In this document: positions 45,455-56,814 of the stretch, piece after piece
Layout: each line of letters starts with the position of its first letter
Numbering within the stretch: position 1 is the first letter of the stretch
Assembly (NCBI GenBank): GCA_031216915.1
Contig: CM062297.1
Location: forward strand, 365,813,704 to 365,877,703
Length of the DNA stretch: 64,000 bases
Reading direction: 5' to 3'
From: Pictodentalium vernedei
Taxonomy: Eukaryota; Mollusca; Scaphopoda; Dentaliida; Dentaliidae
Translations under genes and position numbers: made by a program
The notes under the pieces: generated by a model
The model's database searches: none
What the model saw: only the letters and a program-made list of their open reading frames with translations
Told to the model about the DNA's origin: nothing

Positions 45455-48080
45455 GGTTTGTCCGTACGATTCAGAAGCCATTTTTGAAACGATTTTCACA
45501 AAATTTTACACACTCATAGAAGGGCACAAAATCTAAAAATGTACCAAAAAGCGGAATTTTCAATTTAACCCTTATTTCGTTAGAATTGGCAAAAAAACTC
45601 CAAATTGGGGTTTATATATAGGCACTTTCTCAAAACACATCTTGTAGATTTTTTTTAAACATTAATCATTGCTAGACCTGACTGTGACACGACCACTGAT
45701 ATACAAGACATATTAGGCAATGCTTATGGTAATCCTCCACAGGCTGCCAAACATCGAAATTTTGATGAAATCGGCTCTTTTCGGGCCCCCACAGCACCTA
45801 AACGATACACGAGAGTTAAACATAACTTCCTTTATTGGAAGTGGGATTCACTGAGGATCATTTTTGGAAGTAATAAGAGTGTTCCGTTTTGGGCTGGTTA
45901 AACCCCCCCAAAGCTAAAAAATTCATGTTTTCTGTGGATTTCTCTAAACGAGTCTTGTGGATTTTCAAGAAAAATTGGTCACTCCCAGGTCTTTGTGTGA
46001 CATTACAAGTTGCATGGACAAAATATTCTGGTCAGCATTAGTTAACCCTCCCCAGGTTGCTAAAGGTAAAAAGTGTGATAAAATGGGCTGTTTTTGGACA
46101 CCAACATTTCCCAATGGATATACCACGGAGAAAAGTAACTTCTTTTATCAGCCTCAACATTTATAGGGAAACATTTTTGCAAGTGGTAAGGGTATTCAAA
46201 AGTTAAAGTCTTAAATTTTGGGCTGGTTAAAGAGAGATACCCATTAAAATCTTAAAATACCCGTTTTCTGTGGATTTCTCTGAAAACGTCTTGTAGGTTT
46301 TCAAGAAAAAATTGGTTATTCACAGGTCTTGGGGTGACATTACAAGTTGCATGGACAAAATATTCCGGTGAGCATTTATTAACCCTCTACAGAGGCTGCC
46401 AAGCATCGTAATTTTGTTGAAATGGTTTGTTTTTGGGCACACACAGCACCCACTGTGTACCTGAGAGATAAACATAATCTCCTTTGTTGGAAGTGGTATT
46501 CACCGACCATTTTTGTAAGTAATAAGGGTATTCAAAAAACCAAGTGTTAACCCCTTTTGTGGTGGTTAATAGTGATACCCATCAAAAGCTTAAAAAAATT
46601 CGTGTTTTCCCTAGATTTCTTTACAAACATCTTGTAGGGTTTTCAAGAGAAAATGGCCCATTGATAGGCCTTGTTTACCAGTTGCATGGATAAATTATTC
46701 TGATAAGCATTTGTTAACCCTTCATGGGCTGCTAAATGTCAAAATTTTAAAAATATAGTCTGTTTTTGGACACCAACAACATCAAATGGGAATGCCACAG
46801 AGAAACGTAACTACTTTTACCGGACGCAAGACTGATATGGAAACATTTTTGTAAGTAGTAAGGGTATTCCAAAATCGAGGTCTTAACCCATTTTTGACCG
46901 ATTAAGGAGATATACCCCTCAAAAGCTTAAAATTCTAGTTTTCTGTGGATTTCTCCAAAAATATTATCAAGAAAAATTGACCATTTGCAGTTCTTGGAGT
47001 GACATTACAAGTTGCATGGACAAAATATTCCGGTAAGCATTTGTTAACCCTCCAGAGGCTGCAAAGCACAGACATTTTGAGAAAATGGGCTGTTCTTGGG
47101 CACCCCATAACACTCAATGTGTACCTGCGAGATAATCATAACCTCCTTCATTGGAAGTGGAATTCACTGAGGATCATTTTTGTAAGTAATGAAGGTATTC
47201 ACAAAACCAAGCATTAAGCTGTTTAGGGCTGGTTACAGAGCGATACCCCTCAAAAGGTTAAAAATTCATGTTATCCGAGGATTTCTCTGAAAACATCTCG
47301 TAGATTTTCAAGAAAAATTGGTCATTCTCAGATCTTAGTGTGACATTACAAGTTGCATGTACGAAATATTCCAGTAAGCATTTGTTAACCCTATGCAGGT
47401 TCTCAAACATCCAAATTTTGATAAAATGGGCTGTGTTTGCGTACCCACAGCACCCAAAGTTAAGAGGAGAAATCAACATAAGTGGAAGTAGAATTCACTG
47501 AGAATTATTTTTGGAAGTAATAAGGGTATTCAAAAAACAACCCTTGACCCGTTTTGGGCTGGGTAAACAATCATACCCATCAAAACCTTAAAATTCATGT
47601 TCTTTCTGGATTTCTCTGAAAACAACTTGTAGATTTTAAAGAAAAAATGGACATTCGCAGTTCTTGGTGTGCCATTACAAGTTGCATGGAAAAATATTCC
47701 TGTTAGCACTTGTTAACCCTCTACAAATTGCTAGACATCCATATTTTTGATACATTTGAGATAAAATGGACCATTTTCAAATAGCCACAGCACTTTGTGG
47801 GTATGTGTCAAACAAACATAACTTATTTTGTTGGTCAATAACTTGTCGGACGACGATATTCATATTAACACTCTCCACCATTAATGATGGTTTTTACCTA
47901 AACATTTTTTTCCTCAAACTGAGTCATTTGAGACTACTATACCCACCTTTGTCATAACATCAATAAAGGAACTTCAGTGAGACAGTTAAAAACAATTCAT
48001 CAGACACTCTGGGGTCATGGAAAATCATGGAATCTCATCTGGAAAAGCCATGATTCTCCAGAATCATAAAGTCTAGTTTC
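45455..48080 (+). repeat. Minisatellite array family J, first copy of a tandem duplication
   Basis: About seven ~330-base units (GTGACATTACAAGTTGCATG ... TTGTTAACCCTCCACAGG ... AAATGGGCTGT ... GGTATTCAAAAAACCAAG). It opens with GATTCAGAAGCCATTTT and closes with CATCTGGAAAAGCCATGATT. The same opening and closing blocks recur at 48127 and 56770, so the entire ~2.6 kb array is duplicated. Confidence 0.85.
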
Positions 48081-48436
48081 TTTGTTTTTTGGGGTTTTTT
48101 TTCCACACATTGTGTCTGTATGATTCAGAAGCCATTTTCGAACCAATTTTCACAAAATTTTGCACATGTATATAGGGGCACAAAATATAAAAATGTACTG
48201 AAGCGGAATTTTTGATTTAACCCTTACTTCGCCAGAATTGGAAAAAACTGCCAAAATTAGGGTTTATAGGCACTTTCTCCAAACATGTCTCATAGATTTT
48301 TTTTAAACACTCATCATTGTTAGACCTACCTGTGACACGACCACTCATATACAAGAGATATGAGGCAATGCATATGTTAACCCTCCACAGGCTGCCAAAC
48401 ATTTTGATGAAATGGGCTGTTTCTTATCAACCTACC

Positions 48437-48683
48437 TTACAATTGTTTACAACAGGCTTGCACTACAGTGGAAGACCCTAACTCGGATAAAATACTCTCT
48501 ATTTTAATCTTTCCCAAGAGATGTGGGAAAGAAAAGTGGTGTAAAAAACACCACGAAAAAATAAGCCAAAACTGGGCCAAGCGCCATTGGCGCACACCCA
48601 GTATGGGACGCTCTTCCCTTAATACAAATCCACGACTTCCGTTAACCAATGCGCAGTGCGTCATCAATTCAGCATTCTTTTTT
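48437..48683. repeat. DIRS left inverted terminal repeat, copy B
   Basis: Reverse complement of about 54258-54502 with moderate divergence. It includes the GTGGTGTAAAAAACACCAC hairpin and ends inside at GCGTCATCAATTCAGCATTC, which faces GAATGATGCATTGATGACGC. Confidence 0.9.
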
Positions 48684-49219
48684 TTATCCAAGACATGTGA
48701 AAGATGTGTCTCCGCCATTTGCATTACGAAACAGTGATAATTCAACTCGTCGATAATGGTTTTCCTGTGATTGGAATTATGGATCTGTAGATCATATAAT
48801 AACAAGACTGTGTTTTATATATTCTCGTTAATATTTTCAACCGTATTCCCATTGAATTTTATTTATATATTCCGTTTTTGTGAATGTTGTTTCGACATCG
48901 TGTCAACGTGGTTCGGAAAAAAATTTTTTGGTTGATAAATTTTATTATTATTTTTGGAGTTAGGTGTCAATGAGGGACTGTATGGACAGGATTTCTTCAC
49001 TCTGTTGAGGGCTAAATTTCTGTTTTTTAGGTCTGTGTCGGCCGTCTGGGTTCTGTCGTGTACCCACCGGTAATTTTTTCTGCCTCCTTTTCTCGTAGTT
49101 GTGGGTGTTCTTCTGCTTTATGTATCTGTTGAGTTCACCTTTTTCTTCTACAGCTCTCACCTCTGTTATTTCCGTTAGGGCAATTCATTTTGCCCTCGCT
49201 TTTGGTGCATTCTCGTGCT

Positions 49220-51795
49220 GTTCTGCACCCGCAGGGGGGGGGTGGGGGGGTGGATGGGTGGGGGGGGGGAGGACGTTGTCATTTCGGGCCTCCCGACATG
49301 ACCACATCTGTTGTGAGTTATACCTTCTCCTCGCAAGGGGGGAGGGGGGGATGCTGTCGTTTCGGGGCCTCCCGACACGACCACGTCTGGTGAAAGTTAC
49401 ACCCCCTCCATGGGGGATGTGCAGCTCCTCCCGTGGGGGTGGGGATCGCTGTCGTTTCGGGACACGACCATGTCTCGTGAGAGTTATTCCCCATGGGGGA
49501 TGTGCAGTATTTTTACCATGGTGGATACTGCGGGAACTGTTGGATTTCTGGTGAAGAGATGCCGGTTCTGGGACTATGCGCCCTCTCCAGTCGACATCTG
49601 AGGCTGTCACTAGGGTTGTGACTCCTCCTTTGGAGGCCGAGCTAGGTAGCTCTCTCCCTTTTCCGCCATTTCCAACAGCTCCTGTCGTATCTGCTGCTAC
49701 TGCTGTTCCGTCTACAGCGTCATCAGTCACCGTTTTAGCCAGCCTCGGCTTATCCCTACAGGGGTCTGCAGTGATGTCTGTAGTGTGGTTGTGAGGTATC
49801 AGCCTCAGTCTTCCCTGACTTCAACTCGGCAAAGTCGGAAGTGGCTGCCGACTGAATCCCCTGCTGTGTCCTCTCAGCCATTGAGCACAGCAGTTTTATC
49901 CCTGCACGGGTCTGCAGAGGTGTCTGGTGGTGTTGACGTGGGGTATCGGCCTCCGCCTTCCCTGACTTCAACTCGGCGAAGTCGGAAGTGGCTGCTGACC
50001 GAACCCCCTGCTGTGTCCTCTCAGTCGTTGAGCACAGCAGTTTTTCTCCCTGCAGGGGTCTGCCGTGGTGTCTGGTATTGTAGACATGGGGTATCGGCCT
50101 CAGCCTTTCCTGACTTCAACTCATCGAAGTTGGAAGTGGCTGCCGACTGAACCCCCATGCTGTGTCCTCTCAGCCGTTGAGCACAGCAGTTTTATCCCTG
50201 CAGGGGTCTGCAGGGATGTCTGGAAGTGTAGACATGGGATATTGGCCTCAGCCTTCTCTGACTTTAACTTGTCGAAGTTGGAAGGGGCTGCCGGCCGAAT
50301 CCTCTGCTGTGGTCTCTCATCCGTCGAGTACCTCAGTTTTTCTCATTGGATTCGGATGTTCATGGTGGGGGTCACCATGAGCTCCGTGGCGTTTCCGTCC
50401 ACGCACTCTGGTCCCATGGCCAGTTTTGTGTGACCAATGCTTTCTGTGCAGCCTGGACCTTCTGTCCCGCAGAGGTCCGCGGCGACTCTCCTGAGTTTCT
50501 GCTCTGTTGATCCTCGGGGTATGTGATACCCCACTTCACATCTGCCTTCAGATGTTTTCTGCTGCAGCCCCTTGCCCCGCATCGGGTGTATTTGAAGATC
50601 GTGACCCTTTGCCGGTTAATGGGTCAGGAGTGAAGCCACTTTGTCGGTTCGTTCCCACGTCGTTCCGTTCCGACAGTTAGTGAGCTTAGGGAGGCCCTCT
50701 CCTTGCTCACTTAGGTTCTGTCCAAGAGCCTTTTCCGTTGCTTCCAGCAAGGCTACAAATGGTTTCCGGGCGCCCCCTGTGGCACCGCCTCCTGGGATTG
50801 GAAACCGGTCGCTTTCTGATCCCCTGGTGTGCCCTCCCCATGGGAGGCGTCGGCTGGTTTGCACATGATGGGCTATGTGTCTTCCGAGTCGTGGGATGAG
50901 TCTGACATTCCTAACGTCGAGAGCCAACAGTCTTCTGACTTGGAGTCAGCTCTTGACTTTGTGTTTGGGTTCTGTCCAGGTCTCAAACCGGCAAACCAGC
51001 CGACAGTGTCAGCCCGGCTGCGATCATCGGTCGCACGCCTACAGCCTGTGGAGCAACATGCATCTGGGCGCCTTTGACTGTGCCTGTCCTTACAGGTGGT
51101 TGAAGCATTTACCGCTTTGGACTCTAAGCTGAGTTCCAAGGCTATGAAGACGTCGTTCTTCATCAAGGTTGACACTTTTTGCCTCTGGTGTGTTATCATT
51201 CCTACGATTTCACCAATCCGTCAGTCTGCCAGACTGTGATGGTCTTGGATCGGGACTCCAACTCCTCAGTCATATGGAGATTCTGGAGTCCAGGTTGGGC
51301 TTATCGAGAGGGATGCTGGAATGCGTTCTCTCTTCAATCACGTCGTCTCTGCTTTGCTGCTTATCTGCTCCCAGATGAGTTTGACGACAAACAGGTTTTT
51401 GTTTTGTGTGTGATGTTGCGCTCATGCATCTTCTCACACACATGCCTGTTACGCGGCTAGCTTGGAATTAGTTCGCAGGTATGCTGTGCTGGGCACAAGA
51501 CGTCCCCTTCTTGAGGGGCAGTGCACTACTCTTCGATCAGCCTCTTTCGGTGGGTCCGCGACTATTTCATGGTTCCGTGGTGACGGTCTGGGATGGCTTC
51601 CTTTGTCATTCCATTGATCTGCTGCTGCTTAGCTTGATCGGCCTTCTGTTGGAGGCAGGCGCCTGTCCAAAGCCTAACAAGTACCCATCTGCTTCCTCTG
51701 CGAAGCTAAGTGCTGATCCACCTACCACCACTTTTACTCACTCACAGGGTGGGGTAGGCATTGGCAGTAGTCACCTCGATTTCGCCCCAGATTGA
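49220..51795 (+). pseudogene. DIRS gag-like region, copy B, disrupted
   Basis: Homologous to the copy A gag region. The leader (49220-49500) has about three ~95-base repeats with G-runs (TCGTTTCGGG...CCCGACACGACCAC). The N-terminal half carries four tandem ~147-base units (49761-50343) where copy A has one. The conserved middle is recognisable at 50868-51460 (MGYVSSES, SALDFVFGF, PANQPTVSARL). Multiple frameshifts break the frame, for example near 51075 and 51170. Start codon not identifiable. Confidence 0.72.
49761..50343 (+). repeat. Four in-frame ~147-base tandem units in gag
   Basis: Units begin GGGGTCTGC at 49761, 49907, 50055 and 50203 (spacing 146, 148, 148; 147 = 49 codons). Each has TATCGGCCTCAGCCTTCCCT, ACTTCAACTCGGCGAAG and GAGCACAGCAGTTTT. 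Copy A has a single unit (about 311-460). Confidence 0.9.
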
Positions 51796-51863
51796 GGTAC
51801 TTCACTAAGTAGCGAGTGCCTCTTCCAACATGAGTCCCTTTCAATGTTACACATTGGGAACTT

Positions 51864-52380
51864 TTGACCACGGAGATAGGCGATCTTCTGTCAAAGGGGA
51901 CAATCGAGGTCACCAAGAACTTTCTTTCAGTGGGATTTTGTTCCCGCATGTTCTTTGTGCCGAAGAAGGATGGCCGATCTGAGTATTCTGACTCAGTCTA
52001 TCATTGCTCCTCAGTTCAGCATGGAGGCTTTCAGATCAGTTCGCCGCTCCATTCCCCAGGATGTTTTCCAGTTCAAGGCCATTCCCTTTGGCCTGGATCC
52101 TTGGGCCTTCATGTGTCTGATGTCGCATGTGTTAGTCTTACATCGCACTCATTCCAAGGTGTCTTCTCCGGCTTGTCTAGTTGATATCCTCCAGAGGCAA
52201 TCCAATGCTGTTTTTCTGGAGTCTGATGTCGTCACACTGTTGAGCCTACTCACATCACTAGGGTTCAGAGTCAACGGAGAGAAGTCGGACCTGGTCCCTT
52301 CTCCTTCTTGTGATCTGGGATGGACTTCATTGGACATCCGCACGTCCGATCGTGTTCTGACGGTAATCGCCAGCGATTTC
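51864..52380 (+). pseudogene. DIRS reverse transcriptase remnant, copy B
   Basis: Aligns with copy A from LLSKGTIEV and VPKKDG onward. Two deletions are clear. About 105 bases are lost at 52058-52065, removing the SIDLRDAYF catalytic aspartate block. About 320 bases are lost at about 52320, removing the thumb region up to RNase H. The YLDD motif is changed to CLVD (52174-52185). Catalytically dead three times over. Confidence 0.9.
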
Positions 52381-52394
52381 GGATGGATGTGATG

Positions 52395-52955
52395 TTGGAT
52401 CCTCTAGGTTTTTTCCTTCACGGGTCATGGGACCAGGATCTAGCAGCTCTTCATGTCAACCAGAAGGAGCTTCTTGCTCTTCTTCTGTGTTTCCGACAGT
52501 GGATCCCCCGCTTTTTGAATTGTCAGATCCTTCTGTGGTCTGACAATTCTACGGTGGTTGTTTACATTCGGAACCAGGGTGGAACGCACTATGTTCCCAC
52601 GTACGATTTGGTTCGGGATCTTCTGCTCGCTCAGGATGTCAATGCTGGAGTGGTGGTTCGTCACATTCCTGGTCGTCTGAGCGTCCTAGCCGACTCCCTG
52701 TCCCGACGGGGCAGGTTCTTTTCCACCGAGTGGATGCTCCACATGGCAGTGTTCCAGTCTCTTTGCGATCTCTGGGGTCGTCCCCATATTGATCTCTTTG
52801 CGACTCGTTGGAACCATCAGGTGGACACTTTCGTGTCCCCGTGTCCAGATGCTCTGGCTTTCGCCGTGGATGCTCTGACCCTCCTTTGGGATGGTCTTGT
52901 CGACTATGCCTTCCTGCTGGTTCCAATTCTGCCTCAGGTTCTAGCCCAGATATGA
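52395..52955 (+). pseudogene. DIRS RNase H / methyltransferase-like remnant, copy B
   Basis: Still open over more than 180 codons. RNase H blocks KELLALLL, LWSDNSTVV and VLADSLSRR keep the acidic residues; the first aspartate block, just upstream, is degraded (VIASDFGW). The methyltransferase-like part follows (HIDLFATRW, VDAL, YAFLL where copy A has YAFPP). The frame ends at a TGA (52953-52955). Confidence 0.85.
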
Positions 52956-53870
52956 ACCTGCAGTTGTCGAATCCTTTCGATCACACCACTGTCGCCTCGG
53001 TGGGTGTGGATCAATCTGCTCCGCTCTCTGTTAGTGGCAGTTCCGGCATGTCTCCCTCTACATCACGACTTTCTTTGCCAAAGTCACCCGAGGAGGTTTC
53101 AGGTCAACCCGACTTCATTGTGCCTTCGCGCATGTCTTTTATCGGGGTCCTGTCTCCTCTGTAGTGGTTTTTAGAGACGAGCAGTGAAGTTGCTTTTCTT
53201 CTTTAAGGAGGCACCCACTCCACTGGTTTAGCCTCTGTGGCTAAGTAGAAGGTTCTTCTGTCGATGGTGTGCGATCACTCTGTTGCTTCTGTCACTCCTT
53301 CGATCACACCGATTGCAGAGTTTCCGGTATATGTTTGTTTCTGGGGGTCTCCAGCAATGGGTACAAGTCCATGCTTTGGAGACCTTTTTCATATGTGGTA
53401 CTGCGTCGTTTCGGCACTCATCCTTGCCTCTCCAAGCTTGTTCAGCACTTTTCCTAGATCTTTGCAGTTTTCTCCAAGATGGACACTTTCTTGGGCGCTG
53501 CTCTGCTTGGGGTGGGGTGGGGTGGGGGGCATTCGCGCCTTTATCCCAGTTGGATATGCGTTTTCTCACATGCCAGATCTCTCCTGAATCCATTTCTCGA
53601 TGGATTTGTCTTGCTGTTCGTGCAGCTTCCACTCGTCTAGCTACTGGCGATTGTATTACCAATCGTTTTTCTGCCACGAGGTGCGAGCATTGTCTTCCTC
53701 TCGGGGCTTATACTAACTCCGTCATGTTGTCGGATGTTATGCTGGCAGCCTACTGGAGAAATGCTACCTTCTCCACTTTTCTGCGACAGTTGCAGGAGCA
53801 GACAGAGGACCTTTGTTCTACGGGCCCTCTTTCTTCTGCTCAGCCTGTTGTCTATCCCAGCCATTCAGCT
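52930..53870 (+). pseudogene. DIRS tyrosine recombinase remnant, copy B
   Basis: The N-terminal part is recognisable (SLPKSPEEVSGQPDF, about 53068-53115). About 300 bases equivalent to 4346-4648 of copy A are missing at about 53573, taking the first catalytic arginine. The HEVR codons survive (53675-53686) but in a shifted frame. The codon for the nucleophilic tyrosine (TTTTATTTG in copy A) is absent; copy B reads TTTCTG there. Cannot function. Confidence 0.88.
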
Positions 53871-54090
53871 TCTTACAGGGTCAGTTTCAGCTCCGTGCTG
53901 TTACTGCCCTTTCTGTCTGTGCATTCCACATCACCATACGCCTCATCGTTCATTGTCTTTTACTAATGTTTGTGATGCTATGGTTTGATAGGACTAGGGA
54001 TCTCTTCCTCTGTCCACGGTTCCAGTGCAATTGAGTTATGTGTGGGTTGGTTATGTGATTCCCTCCATCCTATTGTCTATTCAGCCTGTA

Positions 54091-54174
54091 GTAAACAATT
54101 GTAAGGTAGGTTGATAAGAAATATAAATTTTATAGTAAATTTCCTATCTTATTATACCTACCGCAATTGTTTAC
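54091..54174. repeat. DIRS internal complementary region, copy B
   Basis: The join of the two element ends falls at 54118/54119. The left half is complementary to 48423-48450 and the right half to 54483-54538 with few mismatches. Diagnostic for DIRS. Confidence 0.95.
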
Positions 54175-54257
54175 ATGGAGGCCCTCCCGTCTTCTTCTTC
54201 GGGTAAGAATCCTTCCTCCCCGCTGATCACATAACTCCTATGTTGGCGGACTCAAAA

Positions 54258-54538
54258 GAATGATGCATTGATGACGCACTGCACATTGGTTAATGGAAGT
54301 CGTTGATTTGTACTAAGGGAAGAGCGTCCCACACTGGGTGTGAGCGGATGGTGCTCGGCCCAGCTTTGGCTTATTTTTTTGTGGTGTTTTTTACACCACT
54401 TTTCTTTCCCACACCTTGTGAAAGATTAAAATAGAGAGTATTTTATCCGAGTTAGGGTCTTCCACTGTAGTGCAAGCCTGTAGTAAACAATTGCAGTAGG
54501 TATAATAAGAAAGGAAATTTACTATAAAATTTATATTT
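54258..54538. repeat. DIRS right inverted terminal repeat, copy B
   Basis: Inverted match to 48437-48683 plus the right-only extension AGTAGGTATAATAAGAAAGG ... TTTATATTT. Contains TTTTTTTGTGGTGTTTTTTA hairpin arms. Confidence 0.9.
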
Positions 54539-56814
54539 TCGGGGCCCCACAGCACTCAAACGATACACGAGAGATAAACATAACTTCATTTATTGGAAGT
54601 GGGATTCACCGTGGATCATTTTTGTAAGTAATAAGGGTATTCAGAAAACCAACCGTTAACCCGTTTTGGGCTGGTTAAACTGCAATACCCCTCAAAAGCT
54701 AAAACATTCATGTTTTCTGTGGATTTCTCTAAACAAGTCTTGTAGATTTTCAAGAAAAATTGGCCACTCGCAGGTCTTGGTGTGACAATACAAGTTGCAT
54801 GGATAAAATACTCCGATGAGCATTTGTCAACCCTCCACAGGCTGCTAAAAGTTACAATTGTGATAAAATGGGCTGGTTTTGGACACCAACAGCACCCAAT
54901 GGGTAGGCCTCAAAGAAAAGTACCATCTTTTATGGAGCGCAAATTGATATGGAAACATTTTTGTAAGTAGTAATGGTATTCACAAGTCGAAGTCTTAATG
55001 CATTTTGGGCAGGCTCATGAGAGATACCCCTTAAAATCTTAAAATTCCTATTTTCTGTGGATTTCTCTAAAAGCAACTTGTAGGTTTTCAAGAAAAATTG
55101 ACTATTCGCAGGTCTTTGTGTGACATCACAAGTTTCATGGACAAAATATTCCGTTGAGCGTTTATTTAACCCTCTACAGGCTACCAAGCATTGTAATTTT
55201 GTTGAAATGGGCTGTTTTCGGACACACACAGCACCCTATGCATACCCGAGAGATAAACATAATCTCCTTTGTTGGAAGTGGAATTTACCAAGGGCCATTT
55301 TTGTAAGTAACAAGGGTATTAAAAAACCAAGCGTTAACCCCCTTTTGGGGGTGCTTAACAGCGATGCACATCAAAAGCTTAAAAAAATTCATGTTTTCCC
55401 TGGATTTCTTTACAAACATCTTGTAGGTTTTCAAAAGAAAATGGCCATGGTAGGTCTTGGTATCACATTACCAGTTGCATGGATAAAATATTCCGGTAAG
55501 CATTTGTTAACCCTCCATGGGCTGCTAAATGTCAAAATTTTGAAAAAATAGTCTGTTTTTGGACACCAACAACATCAAATGGGAATGCCACAGAGAAATG
55601 CAACTTCATTTACCGGACACAAAACTGATAGGGAAAAATTTTATAAGTAGTAAGGGTGTTCAAAAATCGAGGTCTTAACCCATTTTCGACTGGTTAAGGA
55701 GATGTACCCCTTAAAAGCTTAAAATTCCCATTTTCTGTGGATTTCTCCAAAAAATCTAGTAAGTTTTCAAGAAAAATTGACCATTTGCAGGTCTTGGAGT
55801 GACATTACAAGTTGCATGGACAAAATATTCCGGTAAGTGTTTGTTAACCCTCCAGAGACTGCCAAGCATAGAAATTTTGAGAAAATGGGCTGTTCTTGGG
55901 CACCCATGGCACCCAATTTGTACCTGCGAGATAAACATAACCTCCTTTATGGGAAGTGGCATTCACCGAGAATCATTTTCGTAAGTAATGAAAGTATTCA
56001 CAAAACCAAGCATTAACCTGTTTAGGGCTGGTTACAGAGTGATACCCCTCAAAATGTTAAAAATTCATGTTTTTCTCTAAAATCATCTCATAGATTTTCA
56101 AGAAAAAATGGCCATTCGCAAATCTTGGTGTGACATTACAAGTTGCATGTTCAAAATATTCCAGTATGCATTTGTTAACCCTATGCAGACTCTCAAACAT
56201 CAAAATTTTGATAAAATGGACTGTGTTTGCATACCCACAGCACCCAAAGTTAAGAGGAGAGATCAACATAAGTTAAAGTGGAATTCACTGAGAATTATTT
56301 TTGGAAGTAATAAGGGTATTCAAAAAACAATCCTTAACCTGTTTCGGGCTGGATAAACAATGATACCCATCAAAAGCTTAAAATTCATGTTTTCCCTGGA
56401 TTTCTCTAAAAACATCTTGAAGGTTTTTAATAAAATATGGTCATTCGCAGTTCTTGGTGTGACATTACAAGTTGCATGGAAAAATATTACTGTTAGCACT
56501 TGTTAACCCTCTACAGGCTACCAGACATCAATATTTTGGATACATTTGAGATAAAATGGACCATTTTCAAATAGCCACAGTACTCAGTGGTTATGTGTCA
56601 AACAAGCATAACTCCTTTTGTCGGTCTTTGACTTGTCAGATGACGATATTGATATTAACCCTCTCCACCATTAATGATAGTTTGCTCATGATATCAATAA
56701 AGGAACTTCAGTGAGACAGTTGAAAACAATTCATCAGACACTCTAGGGTCATGGAAAATCATGGAATCTCATCTGGAAAAGCCATGATTCTCCAGAATCA
56801 TAAAGTCTAGTTAT

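Larger units (their letters stand above)
48423..54538 (+). mobile_element. DIRS-type retrotransposon, copy B, complete ends, internally deleted
   Basis: 6116 bases from CTTATCAACC to AATTTATATTT. The internal complementary region (54091-54174) contains GGTTGATAAG joined to AAATATAAATTTT, the exact reverse complements of the left and right termini, which fixes both ends. There is no target duplication. It lies in intron 1 of the PITPNC1 gene, in the same orientation. Coding parts are shorter and more decayed than in copy A, with large deletions in RT and recombinase. Confidence 0.95.

Noticed and set aside
45211..45519. Polyglycine protein
   Set aside because: Arises from the poly-G tract crossing a repeat boundary.
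49185..49730. 181-codon minus-strand frame over the DIRS leader
   Set aside because: Low-complexity Pro-rich shadow of G-rich tandem repeats on the other strand.
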